From Ulota crispa (taxonomy: Eukaryota; Streptophyta; Bryopsida; Orthotrichales; Orthotrichaceae), in the NCBI GenBank assembly GCA_963920765.1, contig OY987243.1, positions 16,864,001-16,928,000 of the forward strand: 64,000 nucleotides of DNA. The letters run 5' to 3'. A program made the translations under genes and the position numbers. A model generated the notes under the pieces. It did no database searches, was not told the origin of the DNA, and saw only the letters and a program-made list of their open reading frames with translations. Shown here piece after piece: positions 12,401 through 22,094 of the stretch (position 1 is its first letter; each line of letters opens with the position of its first letter).

Positions 12401-13125
12401 AATAAACAAGTGAGTTCATGGTCTAGCATGGGAACTTTTGGACCACTAGAATTGTAAACTTGGCAAACATCATTTTAATTTGCTTGGGCGCTGTCTGCCA
12501 TGAACCCTTCATAATTTATAGGGGAAACACTATTTTGATAGCAAACTTTGTTCAAATTCTTCCAAAAGAATATTTGAACTATAGTGTCTTTTGATTGTAT
12601 ATCACAAAGAGCAATAGTCTGCACCCAACATAATGTGGAATCATACACATGGCATACCATGTGAGTTACCTAAAATCTAGCAACCTGGATTACATTTAAA
12701 ATTGCTGCAAGATTTAGAGGTGTGATTTGAGCCAAAATTAGCATTTTGGATTTCTAGAGACTTCAACTTGGAAAGAGAAAAATAGGTGTTTGGTTTTGCA
12801 GGGTCTTTATGGATAGTGAGAGATAGTGACTTTGAATTTTTGTCATTGATGCTTATAAATTTAGGCAGGCTGAAAACCAACATCATGACTTTTGGCTCAA
12901 AAGTGACGCTCTTATACACAAGATAGGGTTTGCATTGTTAAAAGTTGTGCCACAAAAGGAGGATAGACAAGCCAAGTGATCCAAGCAATGCCTAATGTAT
13001 TTCATGACAAGGTAGATTTTGCTTGTAAGTCTCCAAATAAAATCTGAGCATGATTTAGCAATGATCAAATGCGCAGCACAACTTTGAGCACCATGGGGAT
13101 GCTCTCGTGCCCGAGACATTGTCTT
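9500..13125 (-). pseudogene. Mutator-like/SWIM-finger transposase remnant
   Basis: Read on the minus strand from 13.1 kb down, segments in several frames keep a consistent order: AQSCAAHLIIAKSCSDF (about 13.06 kb), PNTYFSLSKLKSLEIQNANF (12.75 kb), VCHVYDSTLCWVQTIALCDI and EGFMADSAQANWNDV (12.65-12.45 kb), LTCLFHWVQSLKKHTK (12.4 kb), MPSCNLGESIHNKRFQQSGN (11.55 kb), EFCTRQPHFEGEEVFGSLKQ (10.58 kb), LSTNEILVFEQAGFQLPQ (10.0 kb) and GFGCIVTLQS...FPECTCLYL (9.75-9.6 kb). From memory they resemble a large family of uncharacterised moss and other streptophyte proteins. MADSAQANW plus CLFHW fits the D..H layout of Mutator-like DDE transposases, and CTCx(n)C at the C-terminus fits a SWIM zinc finger. 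Many breaks; no functional protein. The role in moving the surrounding element is inferred. Confidence 0.65.
11830..12005. repeat. Degenerate tandem repeats with palindromic cores
   Basis: Three related blocks contain GGTCTCGAGGCCGAGAG, GTCCCGTGGCCAAGAAG and ATCTCTTGGCCAAGG, spaced about 65-80 bases. They interrupt the transposase remnant between its catalytic and SNLxES-type segments. Their design (imperfect palindrome plus spacer) recalls the 97-bp array further right, but the unit sequence differs. Confidence 0.45.
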
Positions 13126-13264
13126 TGTGCCATGAAGTTGTGCAACAATTAACTAAAATCAGGTTGTTAATGAAATATGACAGTTTGGAATCAGCAAAGT
13201 TTGAGAAATTTCTTATAATTTTTTAGCTCAAGTCATTTACTTCTGGTATATCCAATCTTTGCAC

Positions 13265-13920
13265 AAGTTTAGAAGCAAGAGGGCTAGTCTTGTGAACAAG
13301 ATGGTCTCTCAGCACCAAAGTCCGAGATCATTTGCATTACCTACAGCCAGCAGTTACACGACTTGGGAGTTAAGTTTGGCACTCTTGTGCGCAAGAGAGG
13401 GGTTAGGAACCTTCAAGTCTTGGAGCAACTATTGCCAATTAGTTCCATTGTGGCACGACTTGGGAGTTAAGTTTGGCACTCTCGTGCACGAGAGAGGGGT
13501 TAGGAACCTTCAAGTCTTGGAGCAACTATTGCCAACTAGTCCCGTTGTGGCATGACTTGGCAAGCCGGAGGATCGCTCTTGTGTGCAAGAGAGGGATCCA
13601 AAACCTTGAAGTCATTGTTTGCCTCTTGCCTGCCACTTCCACCGTTGCACAACTTAGCGCTCCAAAGGATCACTCTCGTTTGCAAGAGAGGGGTCCGGAA
13701 TCTTCAAGTCGGGGACCATCTTTTGCCTGCCACTTCTGCCTCAGCAAGACTTGGCTCTTTGAAAACTCACTCTTGTCTACAAAAGAGGGATCTAAAACCT
13801 TCAAGTCCTGGAGCGCATCCTGCCTGCCGTCTCTACCATGGCACAACTTGGCTCTCTAGGAGATCACTCTTGTGCACAAGAGAGAAGCTGCGGCGGTTCA
13901 AGACCTTTTGCCTTTGTAGG
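13265..13920. repeat. 97-bp tandem array with conserved palindrome
   Basis: The anchor ACTTGG or ACTTAG recurs at 13361, 13458, 13555, 13652, 13749 and 13846, exactly 97 bases apart each time; a seventh, shorter-spaced unit precedes it at about 13265. Each unit carries a near-palindrome: CTCTTGTGCGCAAGAG, CTCTCGTGCACGAGAG, CTCTTGTGTGCAAGAG, CTCTCGTTTGCAAGAG, CTCTTGTCTACAAAAG and CTCTTGTGCACAAGAG. The second unit differs from the first on both arms so that pairing is kept. It lies between the divergent transposase and methyltransferase remnants. As 97 is not a multiple of 3, it is not coding. Confidence 0.92.
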
Positions 13921-13957
13921 TCACGTGGTCAAATTTGGACCCACTCTGATAGCATAG

Positions 13958-15720
13958 TTGATAAGGGTTCAAGGACGGCCTGGCTGTCGACGGCATAGTC
14001 TTAGCAAGAGAGTGTGTCCATGTATGCAATGTTGTCTAGCAAAACAAGAACTAGAGTATAAGCATGGCCAAATTGTAAAGCAAATCATTTTGATGTTATG
14101 TACTCATTGCAGCGAATTTGTCATGATTGCAGAATCAAGGTACCCACGCTTGAGTGTTTGATGGAGTTTTGGAATTGAAGAATGGTTGTGATATTGTCAT
14201 TCCGGATCTTTTGGATGCATGACCTTCCAATTCCAAGGCTTTCTGGACCTAATCTGAGGTTCCATTATGGAATGTCAAGAAACTTAGATATTTGGAAAGT
14301 ATTCTGGATTTTGATGCAAATTTTTTACACAACTATGGAGCTGTGATATTATTTCAGGCCTCCTTTGATGAGATGGATCATTGTGTCAAGCCCTTACTCA
14401 AGACATTTGGGTTCAAGTTACACAAAGAGTGGTTTGGAGCAAACTGAATACATCTCACGAATGCAAGTGACTATGAAGAAATAGTAAGTGGATTCTCATT
14501 CTATTGATTTTTCAATGTTTGAACTTAAGGTGTTCTTCTTCATGCTTGGATACTAACAACTTCTCCTATGTACTTGCAGACACTTTGATTTACTACAAAA
14601 CTACTTGTGCATAATCTTAAAGCGTCGCTGCGGTCAAACTTTCAATTCAGAGGAATCCTGAGGCTGAGACTACAAGTATTAATGTTGGCAAAGACAACAT
14701 TCTCTTGAACTATATCACAAAGGATACACAAGTTCATTTCAGGGGCTAGCCCTTAAGGGGTGCACAAAAAATGGACGCGGTCCTTTTGCAGTTGCTAGTT
14801 CAGGCTACTACTCTCCCTAGAGATGTTGTGATTGATTGTACAGCTGCATGCAGTATGTCATTTACTAATCTTCTATATTTTATGTCTTTTGATATATTCT
14901 ATATTTGTAGTATGTGGTGTATTTACCAATGTTTGCTTATTGTTTGCAAGAGGTAGCATTCAGGCTTGTTGTGACTCAGGTTGGCGCATAGTTGCCATGG
15001 AGGAAGACAAGCTTGTTTTTGACAATCATTTGTTGCCTATGGCGTGAGAGGCTACAGTTGGTTCTGCTAAGAGGCAGCAAATATCTTCACCGACTCTTTC
15101 AGTTGATTCCAAGGAGGCAAATTTTGACGAAGAAGATATACATGTTTTCCTCAATCAATTCTATCAGTAAGTTTCTCCCTTCCTTTCTAATGTTTTTTCT
15201 TTTTTGATTCTTTATCATGTAAATTTGTTCTTGATCCTAAATTCTAAACTATGTTTTTGTAGCCCAAGCATAGAGGACAATTTTGTGATGCCTTGTTATG
15301 CAATGGCCACAGTCCAAGTCATGGAAAAATATGGTGTAGTTGAAAAATCTTTGTGGCCTTTTTGTGGAGATTCTAGAATGCGTTGCTTTCTCCAAATATT
15401 TGCAATGGAATATGATTCAAGCAAGGCAAAAGCCTTTGTGGAGGCTAGCTTGAGTGTTAGAGGAATCTCCACTACAAGAAACTGTGTCCTAATTGACATG
15501 TCCGAATTGACTAAATGTGTCCAAAATGACAAAAAACTGTCAAATTGGACAATTTCTGTAGATTTAGCCACGTTGATTTGGACATATTTTTGTCATTTTG
15601 GACAGTTTTCCTTGTAGTGCTCTTTGTCAAGTTCCCTATCACTTTCAGTTGTGAACTTGGACAACAGTTCTGATAATTTGGAGAATGTTCCTTCATCAAC
15701 CTCATATTAGAGAGTTCAAA
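13958..15720 (+). pseudogene. DNA-methyltransferase-like gene remnant
   Basis: Segments in order: a Cys cluster CPCMQCCLAKQELEYKHGQI...LCTHCSEFVMIAES (13.99-14.15 kb), HNYGAVILFQASFDEMDHCV and LLKTFGFKLHKEWFGAN (14.33-14.43 kb), INVGKDNILLNYITKDTQVH (14.68-14.75 kb), QATTLPRDVVIDCTA (14.80-14.85 kb), SIQACCDSGWRIVAMEEDKL (14.96-15.02 kb) and an acidic tail EEDIHVFLNQFYQ (15.13-15.17 kb). DVVIDCTAxxxSIQACRDSGR-type sequence fits motif I and the following helix of class I SAM-dependent DNA methylases (N4/N6 type). Introns with GTAAGT donors and TTTGTAG-type acceptors are still recognisable. A CACTA miniature sits in the last exon at 15470. Several breaks make it a pseudogene. The methylase call rests on motif pattern and memory of related plant proteins; a DPPY motif was not located. 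Confidence 0.55.
15470..15619. mobile_element. CACTA miniature element (150 bp)
   Basis: Starts CACTACAAGAAACTGTGTCC and ends GTTTTCCTTGTAGTG, the classic CACTA/EnSpm terminus, with CTC directly outside both ends (15467-15469, 15620-15622). The interior has repeated GTCCAAATTGAC-like subterminal motifs in both orientations. It lies inside the methyltransferase-like remnant, so it is younger than the large transposon. Confidence 0.88.
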
Positions 15721-15819
15721 AACTCTCTTATTTTGTTTTTGATGAGTTTATTTGGATGACTCTAACTATATACTATATGCTCTCATTTGATTTCTTCTTT
15801 ATTTCTTGTGTTAATCACT

Positions 15820-16366
15820 AGTTTTGGAAACTTGCACTTGCTCATTGGAACTAAATCATATTACTTCTTCTTTGCTCTTTAATTTTCTTAGTTTTGTTAA
15901 TTTGGTGATTTTTTCTTCTAAAGCTTGTTCTTGTATAAGGTCTAATATATATGCTTTTCTATTTCACTCACTTCAATCTCCCAAATACGCTGACAACCAC
16001 TATTACGGGTTAATTTTTAAATTTTATGTCTTTGCTCTTCACCATTGTTTGTATGCAATTTGTCCATTTTATAGAAATGATTTTTCCCTAATTTCTACCC
16101 TAAACCTTACAATTTCTTTGGCTTACATCTTCTATTTCAATGCCTACCCCAAGACCACGCTTTTAGGTACTACCTTCCACAATTTAAAGAATTCTAGTTT
16201 TTGCAAACAATTTATTCAAATAAACCACTTGCACAATCCAAATTTTTGGGCATAAATCATGTAAGTCTTTGCCCAAAGTTTTCCCACAATTTTAGGTACT
16301 TCTATCCACGGGTATAGGATTTTCATAAAATTTTCTCAATAATTTAGGCTCACGGCTCTGTGCTCA
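15820..16366. other. AT-rich right arm of the two-gene element
   Basis: Between the methyltransferase remnant and the right terminal repeat. An open frame of 143 codons (15824-16255) has no family resemblance and a composition expected of AT-rich spacer. Confidence 0.4.
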
Positions 16367-16370
16367 CTAA

Positions 16371-16682
16371 GGTAGGAACACCCATAAACGTTAGTGTCCC
16401 CATAACCGTCACCCCTATAATCTTGGAAAATTTGTAGAAGTAAATAAATGTAATTACAAGGATGTACAATATGTGAACATGAAACCTTAGTGTTGGTTAT
16501 GGGTACAATGGCAATTTACTCTTTACAAATTCACAATTTATTCCCACAATATCCAAATAATACATTTAAATGTGCAAACTCATTATTTCTTTGTTGTTAA
16601 CAGGATCCTATAATTTGCTAGATGTTTATGAATAGTCATCATATTCAAAACCCTTAAACTAACGCTTATGGGTGTTCCTACC
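16371..16682. mobile_element. GGTAGGA-family element inserted in transposon terminus
   Basis: Inverted ends GGTAGGAACACCCATAAACG and CGCTTATGGGTGTTCCTACC, flanked by CTAA on both sides (16367-16370, 16683-16686). Removing it with one CTAA restores the right terminal repeat of the 7.7-kb transposon. Related ends occur at 45112 and 41372 in lipoxygenase 2 introns. Superfamily unknown. Confidence 0.8.
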
Positions 16683-16709
16683 CTAAATAGCAATCCCCCT
16701 TGTGAAAAG

Positions 16710-17660
16710 CTTGAAGATTGCGGTGCCCTGCGCTGCTGTGAATTGCTATATTGCACCTACAGCTGAGGTTCCAGGGTGGGGGGGAACCCTGTCTTTGGGG
16801 TATGAACTGCATAAAAACAGTGCAACATGTGAACATGATAGTTCTGGTGACCCGGTTGACCAGTTTGACATTTCTCTTTCTTGGCATCTGGAGAGGAGCC
16901 TGACTGGAAATCATGGGCTAAAGGATGCTGAGGTTTCATGTCACTGGACAGGAGAGTTGGTTTTCCCAACGCTGGGTTTCTCGAAAATCCCCTGTTTTTC
17001 AAGAGACCAATGAACAATCGACACATGGCTTCCCTCCAAAACTAGTCAAGGAAGTAGTAATTTGAGCATCGTCTTAGTTTTGGTTTAGTTTTTTTCTCTT
17101 CCCAACAAGTTTCTTTGTCTTCCACATTCTTCACTCCTTCTCTTATGCTTTTTGCAATATAATCTTCTTCATCAACAATGCTCTAACCCTTAAGATCACC
17201 AAAGTTTTTCACTCCCATAGCAGCGTCTTTCTTGGCGACAAAACCTATGGAGAATCCGTTTTCCTCAAAAAAACATGTTTCCATACTCAAATTTTCATGG
17301 ATAGTCCGCTTTTTTGCAAACTTTGCCTTAAAAAAAAAATCCTTCAAAAACAGGTGTGAATCCAGGCAAAAGAACCTAGAGTCTGAAGGGAAGTGCCTAA
17401 CCTAAAGTGAGAAGCTACTCCTGATTGCAGTGTACATTCACACAAATTGCAATGCTCACTTGCACGGCACATTCCTGCATTTGGGTGACATTCATTTTGA
17501 CACTCCCATCTCATGAATCTGGCATGTCTCTAATCATGTGTCCACAGTGCTCACCACTAGCTTTCGCAGTTCTCACTCTATGGGTTCTATGAGCCACATT
17601 TACCATTGCATGGTACACTCAAATGAAAGATTCCAAATGGTTGACACATTTGTGAATAGT
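16710..17660. other. Non-repetitive spacer, function unknown
   Basis: The first 320 bases are less AT-rich and hold a 103-codon plus-strand frame (16702-17013) with no recognised family; it begins right at the transposon's right flank, so it may be a fragment of the pre-insertion locus. Nothing else recognised. Confidence 0.35.
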
Positions 17661-18568
17661 TTAACCCCTAAATGCCCGAGGGTACTTTTCTCAGTTCAGG
17701 TTTGCAATTTGGAAGTTTTTGAATTGCATTTGTGAGATCATTACCACACGTTGATAGAAATTGGAACCGTAGGATCTTGAACTTCAAAGCTTTCAAATGG
17801 TGTTGTCAAAAAAATTCTAAAAAAGCTACAAGGATATTAAGATATTTGTGATCAAATGTAAATGAGTAGAAAGAATTTGATTTTTTTGGAGCAGTCCAAA
17901 ACTTGTTATGCAAATTGGTAATTTTTGAGTACAAAATTGGGAAACCACCACTTATGATGATTTAGTACTTATTGTTGTTATTTCTAAATTAATAACTCCT
18001 CTTCCAAATCTAGGATCACAATTTCACAAACAAGCTTGCTATGCAGCTGTCAAAGAGCTACCACCTAAGATAAAGAAAATGTTTAGCTTCAATTATTGAT
18101 AAAAATTTGTTTTAAATGGAAAATTCTCAACGGTGAGTGAATTTTAATTAGTATAACAAAATATTCCAAGTGAAACTAGTGCAAAAACACATTTAGATTA
18201 TCTTAGATGATGAAATTTCAGTAAAAGGGCCCTCGCTACCCAAGAAAGTGCCCAAGGGAAATCTACACTTCATTCTCAACTTGTTGCCCAATTTTCTAAT
18301 GTGGCAACTTGTTGTAAGCTCTTTAGTGACACTACTCATCACACTTTTTGATGCGCAAGAGACATGATTGCAATTTAGCTTCCACCAAAAACAAAATTTG
18401 AAATATGTTATGGAAGAAATTCAAATTGAACATTGAAGCTTACTTTAGTCTTTAGCCCCAACTTCTCCAAAAAAAAATAAACTAAAAAAAATCAGAATCT
18501 CTGCTTTCAACAAGGTCTCAAAATTTCTTGAATAACCAAATTTGGTGCCTCAAGCATTTACGGGTTAA
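17661..18568. mobile_element. Family B (TTAA) element, copy 2
   Basis: Begins TTAACCCCTAAATGCCCGAG and ends CTCAAGCATTTACGGGTTAA, an inverted pair. Its right-hand TTAA (18565-18568) is also the left TTAA of the next element. Interior AT-rich, no coding sequence. Confidence 0.65.
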
Positions 18569-19522
18569 CCCCTAAACGCTCCAAAGGACCAAAAGTGTCC
18601 TTGCTTGATTTCAGAGGCTTGTTTGAGGCATTGGCGCTAATTTTTTGATCTTGCTATAAACTACAAATATTGATTAAGGCATTTCAAGGTGTACACAACA
18701 GTGGAGTAATGGCGAGGCAAGCCAAATGTTGTAGAAGTGTCTCAAGAGATTTGATTGGGTGAAACACATACAAGGCATGGTGGCAAACATCTTTTTACAA
18801 GTAGCAACCTGGTCAATGTCCCTTGCAAGCTTCTTTGTGTCTGCTCTGTGGTAGTGGAATATATGTTGGCAAGGATTCAAGCATGTTCTAAACCCTTGTT
18901 GTGGCAACCCTCACCAACTATGCCAATCATTGTTTTCTGCACCATAGTAGTTTGAAGCTCTAAACCTTTACATAAAAAGAACCGCAATCTTCAATGATTT
19001 GCAAGTGTGTGCATTCACATATAATCTTGCTACTCACAAAAATTGAGATGAATCAAGGGATTGTAGAATTTTGTAAAGATCATCAAATAGCACTACCTAC
19101 CAAAAAATGAGATTTTGCCATCACATGTTGTTTGATCAAATGTTATAATCTCCCATCTCCCACTGTCAATTGTTCCCAAAATTCGCAAGGTGTTTTCCAA
19201 GTAGGTGCTCCACTATTTTCAATGGTCCTTTTTTGTGGATCATCTGATTGACTGAGATACAATAGGGGGTTTCAAATATTTTGTTCACCACCAATTTTGT
19301 TCATGTGAATGAAATTGGTGAATAACCCGGCCAAGTCACTCCGTGAACAAGCCATGATAACCTCATGAGATTGTGACAGCACATTCACCGGTGAATAAAA
19401 ACTTGTTCACAACCATTCATTCACTATTTTTTTGAGATATCTGAAACTCTCTAATGCATCAAAATTATAGGTCTCTGAATACCTTGATTTTGGTGAAAAT
19501 GGCCTAGGCACTTAGGGGTTAA
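18565..19522. mobile_element. Family B (TTAA) element, copy 3
   Basis: Begins TTAACCCCTAAACGCTCC and ends GGCACTTAGGGGTTAA. It abuts copy 2 and shares one TTAA with it, as happens again at 38211. No coding sequence. Confidence 0.6.
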
Positions 19523-19669
19523 AGTGACGGTTTTTGAGCATACTACCTTATAGATGTTTTAGGAGGAGACTACTTTGTCAATGGGGGCAAGGGTTGGGTG
19601 GATCCCAACTCCAAGTGGTCAGGCAGTGATGAGTTGGCACAAGGAATTGATTAAATGTACGAGACATCA

Positions 19670-20026
19670 CTAACCCCTAAACGTCAGCACACACAAAAAA
19701 CGTCCGTTGCCTCCAAAAAAAACTTTTGTATCCCAAAAGAAGACCAATTTTGATCTGATTTTTTTTCAGAAGTGATCATAAAGGTGTAGTGCATCATAGA
19801 AGGCAAAAAATTTCCTCTTGAGATACATTCATTTTATTTTGTAACCCAAATTGTGATACATGGTGTTAGCTCCCGAGCTGCCCTTCTTGTAATTTTCATG
19901 AGGACATCATGCACTGTTGATTTTTCCAATTTTTTGAAACAATACTACTGATGTTCATGTGCACAACACTGTAGAATGCTACAAGCAGGGCAAACCACGG
20001 TGATCCATCAGTCCTTTAAGGGTTAA
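19670..20026. mobile_element. Family B (TTAA) element, copy 4
   Basis: Begins CTAACCCCTAAACGTC (first base mutated from TTAA) and ends CCTTTAAGGGTTAA. The interior is clearly homologous to the copy at 24687-25039: both carry TTTTCATGAGGAYAYCATGC and CACGGTGATCCATC. Confidence 0.8.
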
Positions 20027-20430
20027 ACGCAGCTTCAGTTGCTTCATCTCGGAGCTGCATTCCCAAGGCCTTGCGTGAGGTCACCAATCAACCCCTTCCC
20101 TTTCAGTGCCACCCGGCCTTCCTGTGACGAGGATTCCCCCACCGGCCCGTCCATTCCGCACCGGTTCAGGATCTGCACTGTCTTTTTTTGGCTAACGGTT
20201 GCCCCGTCTCTAGTCTCTACCACCATCAGTGTTTGTTTGGGTCTCGCTCGGAGCCCACAGGAATTTCAAGGAAGACAATACAATCATTCAGCCACATCCG
20301 AACACAAATTTGTTCAGAATCCCCAAAAGTGGTTCCCTACCAAAACTATTCAAACTACGAAGCTAAAAATGCCAAAATTGCCACCCTCAACAACATAATA
20401 TCTTGGAGCCTCCCTAGGTAAAGATGACAA
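20027..20430. other. GC-richer unique segment, no recognised gene
   Basis: 20039-20250 is noticeably GC-richer than its surroundings and is open for 60 codons on the minus strand (20226-20044) and 119 on the plus strand. Neither product was recognised. It could be a captured or leftover host exon. Confidence 0.3.
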
Positions 20431-21800
20431 AAACAAATAACAATGGCACCAGAAGGAGCTTTTTTATTGTTATTATTATTGTGAACCAAAGAGGAAAATA
20501 TTTTTTATGTTGACACTAGGGGGCTTCTTGTGAGTAGAACCTTACATCCAAAAGCAAGCCAATGCCATTGAGCCCAATGTAGAACAGCTCTTTCCTTTAC
20601 CCATGCATCAAACGGTGGAGTTCTACAATAGATCCCCAGTCACCCCTAGCATGCATACCCACTTGGCATTTTATTGTATTTTTAACTAGGGCGTGGGTAC
20701 ATTAAGACGAAGCCCAAACATGGGTACCAAGCATGTGTGTGCTGGAACTAAAGGCGGTTCACACTAAGCCCTATCCCATCATCTTGTCCTCCAACCCACA
20801 CGCAATTATGTCATACAAGGAGTACCAGTCACAATATAGAATGCTCATTAAGCAAGTCAAGGAAGCACTTCCCTATGTGCTTGTCAATAAGCAATTGTCA
20901 AAATAGGTGAACCCCTACAAAATCACCAGTTAGATAACATTTTGTAAAAGGGACCATTAAGGTAGTTGGCTCTAAAAGTGTTTAGTCATTTTGAACCGTC
21001 TAGGTACATGTCACTAAAATGGTGCATCAAGCCTTCTTAATGGATGACACTTCTTTTATTCAGAAATTGTACTGGTGCTTGCAAGATTTTAGAACCTCAA
21101 GAGAGTGACATGAGGTACCTTTAAGTGTGCTTATTGGCCATAAATTTTGTGTTGGGTTCTGTCTTTAAATTAAATATAGATATATGTCATACTAAAATAA
21201 ATGAAAACATATTCTCAATCATGATTTGAGCACTGGAATATGGAATGGGTGCTTGCATGCTTTAAAAGCCTTATTGGAGCATTCTTGGCTTTGTAGTGGT
21301 TGCTTTTAGGACTCATGTGCTCCATTTACAAGCTGCCTTTGCATCATGAATGCTACCACCTATGATCAAAAGTAGATACCTATGCACCTTTTGCTTTGAT
21401 AAATTGTAGTTAGTTCATACCAACTTAGAAAATTTTAATTTAAATGGCTGTAGAACTATTTCTTCTTTGACTTTCCACCAAAAATATTTCCAAGTTGCTA
21501 ATCTAACTTTATTTTTAGTACAGACGTCATCTTTTCCTTAGATGGTTGGTTTACGAGCCAACCACCTTACTTCCGTTACTTGTTCAAGTTATGGGGCATC
21601 TCCCAAGGTGCTTAATAGAGTTATCACACTTAATAACTTACTAAAGTTGAGTTACGGGGTGAATTCACATAGAGTTATTGAGTGAAAATCACCAAGGTTT
21701 GACACCCCTTAGTGCCCTCATATTGATGTACAAAACTCATACTACTTCTAATGTAATCAAAATCGTGTTACTGGAAATACAATACTATAGTATTGTATTG
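20431..21800. other. AT-rich spacer, nothing recognised
   Basis: No gene, no clear terminal repeats. A short (TTA)n-like stretch lies at 20467-20480. Confidence 0.5.
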
Positions 21801-21951
21801 AACGCGTTATTCATTAGATTTGGAAAAATTGACATGTTGGGACTTTTGAATTATAGGTTTTTTTCTAAATATTCATTGAATACTCTTTATAAAACATAAA
21901 ATCCAAAAATCCTAACATGTCACTTTTTCTCAATTTAATGAATAACGTGTC
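21801..21951. mobile_element. Short family A relative (about 150 bp)
   Basis: Left AACGCGTTATTCATTAGATT and right CAATTTAATGAATAACGTGT are inverted; the subterminal TGACATGTTGGGA is mirrored by TCCTAACATGTCA. End sequences match family A, the interior does not. Target duplication is not preserved. Confidence 0.6.
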
Positions 21952-22094
21952 ACTAACTTTGTACCCCTATTAGCACAAGTTTTTTTTTTTACCATGACTC
22001 TAGAAAACCTAAGTGAAATCATGTATACTATTGTCACATGACTCTTAAATTAAAATTTCAATACTTAGATAGAAGTTACCAACTCCAATTAATT

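Larger units (their letters stand above)
9002..16696. mobile_element. Fossil two-gene DNA transposon, about 7.7 kb
   Basis: The left terminus GGATAACGCTATTTGGTGAG, continuing to GTGAGCACAGAGCGGCGAGC, matches in inverted orientation the right terminus GGCTCACGGCTCTGTGCTCA and then ATAGCAATCC. The right repeat is split by a 312-bp element at 16371-16682; with that element and one CTAA taken away, the two ends align except for a 14-base internal duplication in the left end. The 12-mer CCCTTGTGAAAA lies directly outside both ends (8990-9001 and 16697-16708). Contents: minus-strand transposase remnant (9.5-13.1 kb), 97-bp palindromic tandem repeats (13.27-13.92 kb), plus-strand methyltransferase-like remnant (13.96-15.7 kb). 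No capsid or reverse transcriptase signs. Mutator-like elements normally make 8-11-bp duplications, so the affiliation is probable rather than proven. Old and inactive. Confidence 0.72.

Noticed and set aside
13265-13920. CRISPR-like array
   Set aside because: Units are contiguous 97-bp repeats with no unique spacers, in eukaryotic DNA.
13259-13998. Overlapping plus-strand open frames of 98, 128 and 148 codons with repeated peptides (LVCKRG, TFKSWS)
   Set aside because: They are readings of the 97-bp tandem array; 97 is not a multiple of 3, so each unit shifts frame. No protein family resemblance.
15824-16255. 143-codon plus-strand frame rich in Phe/Tyr/Leu
   Set aside because: Composition is what AT-rich spacer gives by chance; no motif, no splice or start context, lies inside the fossil transposon arm.
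16702-17026. Opposite-strand frames of 103 and 89 codons
   Set aside because: Neither recognised; both cannot be real and neither has convincing start or splice context.
20044-20226. 60-codon minus-strand frame in a GC-richer patch
   Set aside because: No recognised family, no splice partners identified; left as an unexplained segment.
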